Positions 1-5,483 of a stretch of DNA of 6,438 nucleotides are shown here, in pieces. Every line of letters begins with the position of its first letter. Position 1 is the stretch's first letter. The notes beneath the pieces were generated by a model that worked only from the letters and a program-made list of their open reading frames with translations, had not been told where the DNA came from and did no database searches. Source of the stretch: Clostridiales bacterium. GTDB taxonomy: Bacteria > Bacillota > Clostridia > Monoglobales > Firm-18. The position numbers and the translations under genes were made by a program. Where the stretch lies: the NCBI GenBank assembly GCA_031255355.1, contig JAIRSR010000111.1, forward strand, positions 1 through 6,438, in the 5' to 3' direction.

Positions 1-698
1 GCGTACACCGCTGTACTTTTGTCCGGCAAGAGGGCGACCTCCACATTGTCGATATACGGCGTACTCTCGCCCCACCACCCCTTGTTCGCGCTAAGCAAAA
101 TGAGTTTGTTGGTGCTTTCCGCGTAGACAAACTGCCCGGTTCCCACCAAACGGAAGCCGTCCAACACGTTTGCCTCCGACGCTTTCACCATAGGGATTTC
201 CAGCAGATTGATAAAATTCGTTTGCGGCGCGGCAAGAGTGATGATTACCGCGCTTCCGGCGGCTTCAATTTTCACCGCGTTGGAGAGGTTTTCCCGGTAC
301 GGACTGCCATGCGTGCTGTTTTTCACCGCCGTAAGGGTCGCCGCGACGTCGGCGGCGGTAAAAGCGGAGCCGTCATGCCACGTCACGCCGTCCCGCAGCC
401 GCACCGTCCACGTCAGACCGTCTGCGGATACGCTGTACTCCGACGCGAGGGCGGGAATGGGGCGTTGGTCGCCGCCGCACGTGATGAGGAAGTCGAAAAT
501 CAGCATAAGCATTTGCGCGTTCGTCCTGTTGCGCGTGTAAATCGGGTTGAGCGTATCGGGATTGTAGGAGTATATTTTCATAGCGCCGCCGTAAGCGGGA
601 ACGGGTTCCCCGCCGCTTTCGCCCTCCGCGTAAGGGACGCGCGGCGTACAGCCGAACAGAAAAACCGCCGTGAAAGCAAGCGCGAAAAAACGTTTCAT
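1..698 (-). CDS. Peptide/solute-binding lipoprotein of ABC transporter, SBP_bac_5 family (3' part beyond window)
   Basis: This is the extracytoplasmic substrate-binding subunit of an oligopeptide/nickel-type ABC importer. The first 232 residues are present and the frame is open to the window edge, so the C-terminal half or more is missing. Residues 1-17 form a lipoprotein signal: Lys-Arg, a hydrophobic stretch, then a lipobox LFGC with Cys17 as the lipidated residue. Family motifs follow in order: NPDTLNPIY (46-54), LTWTVRLRDGVTWHDGSAFT (95-114), AADV (115-118), then VGTGQFVY and NKGWWG ahead of a PYIDNVEV strand near the break. The ATG at 698-696 has AGAGGAG 8 nt upstream (713-707). It overlaps the pgeF stop as ATGA, so the two are probably translationally coupled. 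The ligand cannot be read from the sequence; peptides are the commonest cargo of this family. Permease and ATPase genes, if linked, would lie outside the window. The family call is secure; the substrate is not known. Confidence 0.9.
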   Translation of the reverse strand, partial: MKRFFALAFTAVFLFGCTPRVPYAEGESGGEPVPAYGGAMKIYSYNPDTLNPIYTRNRTNAQMLMLIFDFLITCGGDQRPIPALASEYSVSADGLTWTVRLRDGVTWHDGSAFTAADVAATLTAVKNSTHGSPYRENLSNAVKIEAAGSAVIITLAAPQTNFINLLEIPMVKASEANVLDGFRLVGTGQFVYAESTNKLILLSANKGWWGESTPYIDNVEVALLPDKSTAVY

Positions 699-1477
699 CC
701 ATCATTCTCCTCTGTAAGCATACTCACCGCCGCCATGCTGCCTGTTTTTTGATTGTCCCCGCGATAGGAATAAAAAAGGTCGTTGCGGCAATAGGTGCAG
801 ATATTACTCATGGTAACGCGCCGCGCCGATACCCCCGCTTCGGTGATTTGGTCGCGGCACAGTAACGGAAGGTCAAGGCGCGGCTTGTCCGTCCGCGTGA
901 TATATTTTTCGTCAAATTCCTCCGCTACTTCCTGCCCGACTTCCATATGGCAAACGCCGATCGCCGGAGCAATCGCGGCAAGGAGGTCTGACGGACGGCA
1001 ACCGAACGCCGCTTCCATATTCCGTATGGTTTTCGCGGCGATATTGCGCCGCGTCCCCCGCCAGCCGGAGTGGGCAAGCGCGATGACCCTTTTGACAGGG
1101 TCGAGGAAAAACAGCGGAACACAATCCGCGTGAAAGGTACACAGCGCGACGCCGGGAACGTTGGTTACCAGCGCGTCCGCGCCCGCGATCCGCTTACCCG
1201 CATCGGCTTCCCCCGCGATATATACGCCGTCACCGTGTACCTGCCCCGCCATGACGGGCGGGCGATCGCCGATCCCGACGGCGGAGAACAGAAGTTGGAA
1301 GTTTTTTTTGATATTTTCCTCCGTATCCTTGCGGTTAGAGCCGAAGTTCATGGTTGCCGCCTCGCCCGTACTCACGCCGCCGACGCGGGTGGAAAAGGCG
1401 TGGCGCGTAAGCCCCGCGCGTTCAAACGACGGCACGGACAGGTATATGATATTGTTTTTACGGTTGATTTTGAACAT
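695..1477 (-). CDS. pgeF: Peptidoglycan editing factor PgeF (YfiH/YlmD, multicopper-oxidase-like laccase domain)
   Basis: A 260-aa cytoplasmic protein, full length for the family. YfiH/PgeF proteins are linked to removal of wrongly built peptidoglycan precursors (L-Ser in place of L-Ala); family members also show purine nucleoside phosphorylase/adenosine deaminase activity in vitro. The zinc-binding triad is visible: QVHG with His81, HADC with Cys119 and AHSGWRGT with His136. Other family signatures are FSTRVGGVS (28-36), the N-F-G motif (44-46), AIGVCHMEVG, and the C-terminal NICTYCRNDLFYSYRGD followed by KTGSMAA. The ATG at 1477-1475 has only a weak AGG-type Shine-Dalgarno site, but the N-terminus aligns with the family. 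The gene starts 41 bp after the M50 protease stop and has a good promoter of its own (TTGATT, 17 bp, extended TATAAT). Its TGA overlaps the ATG of the downstream binding lipoprotein. Identity is firm; the physiological substrate is taken from family knowledge. Confidence 0.95.
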   Translation of the reverse strand: MFKINRKNNIIYLSVPSFERAGLTRHAFSTRVGGVSTGEAATMNFGSNRKDTEENIKKNFQLLFSAVGIGDRPPVMAGQVHGDGVYIAGEADAGKRIAGADALVTNVPGVALCTFHADCVPLFFLDPVKRVIALAHSGWRGTRRNIAAKTIRNMEAAFGCRPSDLLAAIAPAIGVCHMEVGQEVAEEFDEKYITRTDKPRLDLPLLCRDQITEAGVSARRVTMSNICTYCRNDLFYSYRGDNQKTGSMAAVSMLTEENDG

Positions 1478-1509
1478 AGCCGCGCCTACTTTCCCATGGT
1501 GTTTTTTAT

Positions 1510-1538
1510 ATTATATCATTATGGACGGCTGAAATCAA
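1510..1538 (-). promoter_or_regulatory. Predicted sigma-A promoter with extended -10 for pgeF
   Basis: On the minus strand, TTGATT (1538-1533) is followed by exactly 17 bp and TATAAT (1515-1510), with TG one base ahead of the -10 (1518-1517), giving an extended -10. Initiation would fall near 1503, leaving a leader of about 26 nt before the pgeF ATG. The -35 element lies inside the last codons of the M50 protease gene. This suggests pgeF and the lipoprotein gene can be transcribed independently of the protease. Confidence 0.65.
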
Positions 1539-2376
1539 CCATTTTCCCCGCTTTGGTGCGTATGCCCATACCGACGAGTTTTTCTATTAACTCCGTTTCG
1601 GTCATGGTGCCGATACTCCGCATGTTTTTATCGACGACATTCACGATATAATATCGGTTGTAACTTAAAAGTTTCAACGCCTTTCGCGCCGGCTCGTCTG
1701 CGGAAATGGCGATAACGCCGGAACGTTCGGCACACCCGCGCGAGAGTTTTTCACGGCTGCGGAGGATTTCGTTCATCATGATATGCGTACCGCCGCGCTG
1801 TTCGGCAAAGGTGTTGACGAGCAGAAACGCGCTGATCAACAGGATAGAAAAGTTGAATTTTGAATAGACCAGCAACGCCGCGCCCGCGACTGACAGCGCG
1901 GCGGCGCACAGCCTTGTTATTTTCATGGTAAAGTTAAACGCCTTGACATAGCCCCACCGCTCCGTGAGCGCGGCGCGAAGCACCCTTCCGCCGTCGAGGG
2001 GAAGCGCGGGAACCAGATTCATCAACGCGATCGCGAGGTTGGCGGCAAACAGAAATTCCCCGAAGCGCAAGCGGCGGCACAGCACCGCTAAGGCGATACT
2101 GCACAGCGGCCCGGCGAGGGCAATCGCGATTTCGTGTATCGGGCGTTTGACGTAAGCGCCGCGAAGTTTCACCGTAACGCCAAAGGGGAGGATTTCTATT
2201 TTTTCAATCCGCACCCCCAGCGCGGCGGCGACGGCGGCGTGAGCCAACTCATGCGCGAGGGCGGCGGCGTAGGACAGCGCAAGGTATTGGGCGAAGCGGA
2301 ATAAAAACGCGAACAGCAAAAGCGGCAGCACCGTGGGCTGTAACTCTATGCTTTTGAATTTAATTGGTCGGAACAT
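1519..2376 (-). CDS. Site-2 protease, M50 family, SpoIVFB type with C-terminal CBS-like region
   Basis: An intramembrane zinc metalloprotease of about 285 aa. The metal-binding motif HELAH sits at residues 42-46 in an early membrane segment. The second conserved motif, N-LVPALPLDGGR, spans 120-131, with Asp128 as the third zinc ligand. LPFG (63-66) and AGPL (88-91) also match SpoIVFB-like members, in which the core is built from several membrane helices. After about residue 190 the protein is soluble and resembles a CBS-type regulatory domain (YYIVNVVD, SIGTMTETELIEKL). In Bacillus, SpoIVFB cleaves pro-sigma-K; whether this protein acts in sporulation is inference. I chose the ATG at 2376 because GAGGA (2389-2385) lies 8 nt upstream. 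An in-frame ATG at 2391 would add five residues but overlaps that Shine-Dalgarno site. The start overlaps the upstream SpoIVFA-like gene by 17 nt, as in a spoIVFA-spoIVFB operon. Confidence 0.92.
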   Translation of the reverse strand: MFRPIKFKSIELQPTVLPLLLFAFLFRFAQYLALSYAAALAHELAHAAVAAALGVRIEKIEILPFGVTVKLRGAYVKRPIHEIAIALAGPLCSIALAVLCRRLRFGEFLFAANLAIALMNLVPALPLDGGRVLRAALTERWGYVKAFNFTMKITRLCAAALSVAGAALLVYSKFNFSILLISAFLLVNTFAEQRGGTHIMMNEILRSREKLSRGCAERSGVIAISADEPARKALKLLSYNRYYIVNVVDKNMRSIGTMTETELIEKLVGMGIRTKAGKMVDFSRP

Positions 2377-2764
2377 CGGCGTTTTCCTCATCGGTAGTTT
2401 CCCCGCCGTCGGCGGGCGGGTCGGCGGGAACGTCCCCTGCGGGTTCCGCTTCGGCGGGTGTATCGGCAGCGGGAGTATCGTCTTCCGCTTCGCCGAACAA
2501 GCGCGGTAGTTTTTTCATCGTTTCATAGATACTAAGCGACGCCGCTTTGTAATCTACGGTGTACCTTAATGTGTTGTCCACGCTGGCAATCACGCTTTTG
2601 CATTGCGGCGTATCGATTTTGGTGACCGCGAACACCGCGCCCGCGACGACCGCGCTTACCACAAGCTGCCGTACCGTCTTTGCCGCGAACGCGCGATCCG
2701 CTTCGGCGTTCGGCGGCCTTTTGTGTGTCCGTGCGGCGTTGCGCCGCGCCCTAACGTTGGTCAT
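2360..2764 (-). CDS. SpoIVFA-like single-pass membrane protein lacking a LytM/M23 domain
   Basis: A 134-aa protein with a basic cytoplasmic N-terminus (residues 1-32, rich in Arg/Lys), one membrane segment (about 33-48), a short external region (49-91) and a tail of about 43 residues made almost only of Ala, Pro, Asp, Glu, Gly and Thr (92-134). The stretch from VRQL through LRYTVDY to KKLPRLFGE resembles, from memory, the N-terminal part of clostridial SpoIVFA-type proteins, where a degenerate LytM/M23 peptidase domain normally follows. Here the gene stops instead and the M50 protease gene already overlaps it, so no LytM domain can be encoded. The ATG at 2764-2762 has AAGGGG (2778-2773) 8 nt upstream. 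In Bacillus, SpoIVFA anchors and restrains SpoIVFB, so the position suggests a partner or regulator of the protease. That role is inference from order and topology; by sequence alone this is a hypothetical membrane protein. Confidence 0.75.
   Translation of the reverse strand: MTNVRARRNAARTHKRPPNAEADRAFAAKTVRQLVVSAVVAGAVFAVTKIDTPQCKSVIASVDNTLRYTVDYKAASLSIYETMKKLPRLFGEAEDDTPAADTPAEAEPAGDVPADPPADGGETTDEENADVPTN
2385..2389 (-). promoter_or_regulatory. Ribosome binding site choosing the M50 protease start
   Basis: GAGGA on the minus strand is 8 nt from the ATG at 2376-2374. The alternative ATG at 2391 overlaps this site and has only a GGGG-like sequence ahead of it, so the shorter form is preferred. 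Confidence 0.6.
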
Positions 2765-2829
2765 AACATCATCCCCTTAGTATATGTTATTGGGCAAGTC
2801 CGTATAATAGACCATTAAGACCATAAAGG

Positions 2830-2841
2830 AATTATGTAATT
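2830..2841 (+). promoter_or_regulatory. Short palindrome overlapping the -35 element, possible operator
   Basis: AATTA-TG-TAATT is a perfect 5-bp inverted repeat around a 2-bp centre, ending on the first two bases of TTGACA. Its place would suit a repressor blocking the -35. AT-rich palindromes of this size also arise by chance, and I cannot tie it to a known regulator. Confidence 0.2.
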
Positions 2842-2868
2842 GACAGTAAATAGCACATGGTGTATAAT
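2840..2868 (+). promoter_or_regulatory. Exact-consensus sigma-A promoter for the pan-bioY operon
   Basis: TTGACA (2840-2845) and TATAAT (2863-2868) are separated by exactly 17 bp, a perfect match to the housekeeping consensus. Transcription should start near 2875, giving a leader of about 33 nt before the panG GTG. The leader is too short for a riboswitch. It is the only strong plus-strand promoter seen ahead of the cluster. Confidence 0.85.
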
Positions 2869-2897
2869 AGAAACAAAGGAATTGGTCTAACGGAAAC

Positions 2898-2902
2898 GAG
2901 GG
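2898..2902 (+). promoter_or_regulatory. Ribosome binding site choosing the panG GTG start
   Basis: GAGGG lies 6 nt before the GTG at 2909. The in-frame ATG at 2927 has no purine-rich site at a usable distance, so GTG is preferred. Confidence 0.6.
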
Positions 2903-2908
2903 TATTGC

Positions 2909-3808
2909 GTGATTGCTGTCAACGATATGAAAATCGGCTTTATCGGGTCGGGCAAAGTTGGCGCGGGTCTGGGCGCGTATTTCGCGGCGCGGGGCTGCCG
3001 CGTGGCGGGATATTCGGGCGGCGGGGGCGCGGCGCGTCAAGTTGCGGCGCGTCATTGCGCGGCTCTTACCGCGTCGGCGGTGTTTGACAGCGACGAAGCG
3101 TTGGCAAACGGCTGTGACTTGATTTTCATCACCGTGCCGGACGGTCAAATTGCCGAAGTATGGCGCGGGTTGGAGCGGTGTGATTTGGCGGGGAAAATCG
3201 TCTGCCACGCCAGCGGCTGTTTGTCGTCCGGGGTGTTCGGCGGCGCGGCGGCGCGGGGCGTTTGCGCGTGTTCCGCGCATCCGATGTGCGCCTTTCCGGA
3301 TAGGAGCGGTCGGGTTCCGGGGCTTGACAGCGCGTATTTCACGGTAGAGGGCGGCGGGGATCGTATCAAGGAATTTTTGACCTCGCTGGGCAACAAGGCG
3401 CTTGCGGTTCCCGCCGAAAAAAAGGCACTTTACCACGCCGCGAACACTGCCGCGTCAAACCTTGTCCTTGCACTGTTGTACTTGGCGGACGACTGTTTGC
3501 GGCAAAGCGGCATAAGCGGGGAGGACGCTTTGCGGGCGATTACGCCGCTGATCCTCGGCAACGCGCGTAATATTTGCGAAAACGGCTTTGCCGCGTCGCT
3601 GACCGGCCCGGTCGAGCGCAACGACCTTGCGACCGTCAAACGGCACTTGGACGCGCTTCCCGCAGAATACGGCGGTGTGTACGCGCGGTTGTCGCTGATT
3701 TTAACGCGTCTGGCGGCGGCAAAACACGGCGAAAGGGACGGCGGGGAATTGCGCCGTATGTTGCGCGGTTACGCGGAGGGCGCGGGGGAAAAGGAGTTTT
3801 TCAGTTGA
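2909..3808 (+). CDS. panG: Predicted ketopantoate reductase PanG (Rossmann-like plus DUF2520)
   Basis: A 299-aa oxidoreductase predicted to reduce 2-dehydropantoate to pantoate with NAD(P)H, the step PanE does in other bacteria. The N-terminal Rossmann fold begins KIGFIGSGKVG, with the dinucleotide loop GSGKVG at residues 13-18. It is followed by FITVPDGQI (73-81), HASG (100-103) and AHP (123-125). The C-terminal DUF2520 region carries LYHAANTAASN (174-184) and LTGPVERND (231-239), which are typical of that family and not of PanE/ApbA. A DUF2520-type PanG was, to my recollection, shown to replace PanE in Francisella, with homologues noted in Clostridium difficile and Enterococcus. It is first in the operon, directly ahead of panB, whose TTG overlaps its TGA by 4 nt. 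The GTG start is supported by GAGGG 6 nt upstream; the alternative ATG at 2927 would remove six residues. The function rests on family and operon context. Confidence 0.88.
   Translation: MIAVNDMKIGFIGSGKVGAGLGAYFAARGCRVAGYSGGGGAARQVAARHCAALTASAVFDSDEALANGCDLIFITVPDGQIAEVWRGLERCDLAGKIVCHASGCLSSGVFGGAAARGVCACSAHPMCAFPDRSGRVPGLDSAYFTVEGGGDRIKEFLTSLGNKALAVPAEKKALYHAANTAASNLVLALLYLADDCLRQSGISGEDALRAITPLILGNARNICENGFAASLTGPVERNDLATVKRHLDALPAEYGGVYARLSLILTRLAAAKHGERDGGELRRMLRGYAEGAGEKEFFS
3791..3796 (+). promoter_or_regulatory. Ribosome binding site fixing the panB TTG start
   Basis: AAGGAG sits inside the last codons of panG, 8 nt before the TTG at 3805. It is the strongest site in the area and shows that panB starts at an unusual TTG and not at any upstream in-frame ATG. 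Confidence 0.85.
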
Positions 3809-4635
3809 AAAAAACGGTTTTAACCTTTAAGGAAGCGAAAAAAACAGGAAAGAAACTTACCATGCTGACCGCCTACGACTATTCGGCGGCGCGGTTGATC
3901 GACCCCTGTGGAATCGACGCGATTCTCGTCGGCGATTCCCTTGGTATGGTCTGCTTGGGGTATCCCGATACCCTCAGCGTCACAATGGAGGATATGCTGC
4001 ACCATACCCGCGCCGTTGCGCGCGGGGCGGATCACGCGCTGTTGATTTCCGACCTGCCGTTTATGTCCTATCAAGCGTCCGTTTACGACGCGGTGAAAAA
4101 CGCGGGCAGGCTGGTGCAGGAGGGACGCGCGGAAGCGGTGAAAATCGAGGGCGGCGGCGAGGTCGCGGAACAGGCAAAGGCGATTGTACGCGCACAAATC
4201 CCCGTCATGGGGCATATCGGCTTAACGCCGCAATCCGTGAATATGTTCGGCGGCTTTAAGGTGCAGGGCAAGGAGCGGGAGCGGGCAAAGCGGTTTATCG
4301 AGGACGCGAAAAGGCTGGAGGACGCGGGTGTGTTTTCTATCGTTTTAGAGTGTATCCCCGGTGCGCTTGCCGACATCATCACGCAAGCGGTATCGGTTCC
4401 CACAATCGGCATTGGCGCGGGGAACCGCTGTGACGGTCAAGTGTTGGTGTACCAGGATATGTTAGGTATGCTGCCCGGATTTCAGCCGAAGTTCGTCAAG
4501 GCGTACGAAAACCTCAGTGACGCGTTTCAATCGGGTGTGCGCGGGTATATCGAGGAAGTGGAAAACGGCAAATTTCCGTCAGAGGAGCATACGTTCCTCA
4601 TGGACGCGGAAACGGTAAAGGATTTGATTACGTGA
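3805..4635 (+). CDS. panB: 3-methyl-2-oxobutanoate hydroxymethyltransferase (ketopantoate hydroxymethyltransferase)
   Basis: The first committed enzyme of pantothenate synthesis: it moves a hydroxymethyl group from 5,10-methylene-THF onto alpha-ketoisovalerate to give ketopantoate, in the cytoplasm. The 276-aa product has the usual family length. Metal and substrate residues match E. coli PanB with an offset of one: Asp44 in VGDSLGM, Asp83 in SDLPFMSYQ, Lys113 and Glu115 in VKIEGG, and Glu182 in VLECIP. HIGLTPQSV (137-145), GGFKVQG (149-155) and IGIGAG followed by CDGQVLV complete the signature. The start is TTG at 3805, with AAGGAG 8 nt upstream; the frame stays open further upstream to an ATG at 3574, but that stretch is panG read out of frame. 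The TTG overlaps the panG stop (TTGA), and the panC GTG overlaps the panB stop (GTGA), so coupling is expected on both sides. No key residue is missing. Confidence 0.97.
   Translation: MKKTVLTFKEAKKTGKKLTMLTAYDYSAARLIDPCGIDAILVGDSLGMVCLGYPDTLSVTMEDMLHHTRAVARGADHALLISDLPFMSYQASVYDAVKNAGRLVQEGRAEAVKIEGGGEVAEQAKAIVRAQIPVMGHIGLTPQSVNMFGGFKVQGKERERAKRFIEDAKRLEDAGVFSIVLECIPGALADIITQAVSVPTIGIGAGNRCDGQVLVYQDMLGMLPGFQPKFVKAYENLSDAFQSGVRGYIEEVENGKFPSEEHTFLMDAETVKDLIT
4617..4622 (+). promoter_or_regulatory. Ribosome binding site for the panC GTG start
   Basis: AAAGGA in the last codons of panB lies 9 nt before the GTG at 4632, which overlaps the panB stop. Confidence 0.6.
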
Positions 4636-5480
4636 TTACTACGGAAACAATCGCCGAAGCGCGGGAAGTTGTAAAACAATGGAAAGCACAGGGGCTGTCC
4701 GTCGGTTTGGCGCCGACAATGGGGTATCTGCACGCGGGACATGCCGCGCTGATTGCGCGGTCGTGCGCGGAAAATGACAAAACGGCGGTCAGCCTGTTTG
4801 TCAACCCGATTCAGTTTGCGCCGAACGAGGATTTTTCGCGCTACCCGAGGGACGCGGCGCGGGATTTTGCATTGTGCGCCGGCGCGGGCGTTGACTTGGT
4901 GTTTGCGCCCTCCGCAGACGAAATGTACCCCGCCCCGCCTTTGGCGTATGCCGATATAGACGGTTTGGGCGACGGACTGTGCGGCGCGTCGCGGCGCGGG
5001 CATTTTCGCGGCGTATGTACCGTTGTGGCGAAACTGTTCCATATCCTCACGCCGGACAGGGCGTACTTCGGGCAAAAGGACGCGCAGCAACTCGCGATCA
5101 TCAAGCGCATGACGCGGGATTTGAATTTTGATATTGAAATTGTGCCGTGCCGTACGGTGCGGGAAGCGGACGGTTTGGCGCTCAGTTCGCGAAACGTCTA
5201 TCTTTCCCCCGGCGAGCGGGCGGCGGCGTTGGCGCTTCCCGAGGGGTTGCGGCAAGCGGAACACGCCTTGCGCGGCGGTGAGAGGAACGCCGAAGCCGTG
5301 CGGGATGCCGTCTTGCGGACGCTTGCGCGGGAGCCGCTCGCGCGGGTGGATTACGCCGAGGTGGTAGACGCGGATTCCCTCGCGCCGGTCAGTGAAATAT
5401 CCAAGCCGGTATTGGTCGCGGCGGCGGTCTATATCGGCAAGACCAGATTGATTGATAATTTTACCTTCGGGGAGGTGTAA
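4632..5480 (+). CDS. panC: Pantoate--beta-alanine ligase (pantothenate synthetase)
   Basis: ATP-dependent ligase that joins pantoate and beta-alanine through a pantoyl-adenylate, giving pantothenate. The 282-aa product is of normal length. The nucleotidyltransferase core shows PTMGYLHAGH (28-37) as the HIGH-type ATP motif, then VSLFVNPIQFAPNEDF (53-68) with the pantoate-binding Gln61 and the following RYPR, then RGHFRGVCTVV (122-132). GQKDAQQ (147-153) corresponds to the family's GEKDxQQ, and READGLALSSRN (177-188) ends in the KMSKS-like SSRN. The C-terminal region (VDYAEVVDADSL onward) is the usual substrate-closing domain and is intact. The GTG start overlaps the panB TGA by 4 nt. panD follows after only 3 nt. 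The only departure noticed is Gln for Glu in GEKD (Gln148), which I consider minor. Confidence 0.97.
   Translation: MITTETIAEAREVVKQWKAQGLSVGLAPTMGYLHAGHAALIARSCAENDKTAVSLFVNPIQFAPNEDFSRYPRDAARDFALCAGAGVDLVFAPSADEMYPAPPLAYADIDGLGDGLCGASRRGHFRGVCTVVAKLFHILTPDRAYFGQKDAQQLAIIKRMTRDLNFDIEIVPCRTVREADGLALSSRNVYLSPGERAAALALPEGLRQAEHALRGGERNAEAVRDAVLRTLAREPLARVDYAEVVDADSLAPVSEISKPVLVAAAVYIGKTRLIDNFTFGEV
5471..5475 (+). promoter_or_regulatory. Ribosome binding site choosing the panD GTG start
   Basis: GGAGG lies 8 nt before the GTG at 5484, inside the last codons of panC. This favours GTG over the in-frame ATG at 5496, which would be 20 nt away from the site. Confidence 0.75.
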
Positions 5481-5483
5481 CGC

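Noticed and set aside
222..752. Plus-strand open frame of 176 codons opposite the binding lipoprotein (and an overlapping 110-codon one from 208)
   Set aside because: Antisense to the clear SBP_bac_5 reading frame, Arg-rich, no motifs.
1502..1507. T-run after the M50 protease gene as a terminator
   Set aside because: On the transcribed minus strand it reads as A6, no stem precedes it, and it lies downstream of the pgeF -10.
1070..1651. Plus-strand open frame of 193 codons opposite pgeF
   Set aside because: Antisense to the zinc-binding and catalytic motifs of pgeF and crosses a gene boundary; no recognisable protein.
2779..2786. CATATACT on the minus strand, resembling a sigma-E -10 (or TATACT, a sigma-A -10) for the SpoIVFA-like gene
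   Set aside because: The -35 match is poor and the predicted start near 2772 would leave the AAGGGG ribosome site (2778-2773) outside the transcript.
2803..2808. Second plus-strand TATAAT as a tandem pan promoter
   Set aside because: The sequence 16-18 bp upstream does not resemble a -35 element and there is no extended -10.
2804..2809. TATTAT on the minus strand as a -10 for the SpoIVFA-like gene
   Set aside because: No hexamer resembling TTGACA at 16-18 bp upstream; the promoter of the minus-strand spoIVF-like pair remains unassigned.
2777..3436. 219-codon minus-strand open frame across the pan promoter and panG
   Set aside because: It would read through the intergenic promoter and antisense to the conserved PanG motifs. 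It has no family signature.
3574..3804. In-frame upstream extension of panB to an ATG at 3574 (77 extra residues)
   Set aside because: The region is the well-supported C-terminal part of panG in another frame. The extension is Arg-rich with no PanB similarity, and AAGGAG with TTG at 3805 gives the normal protein length.
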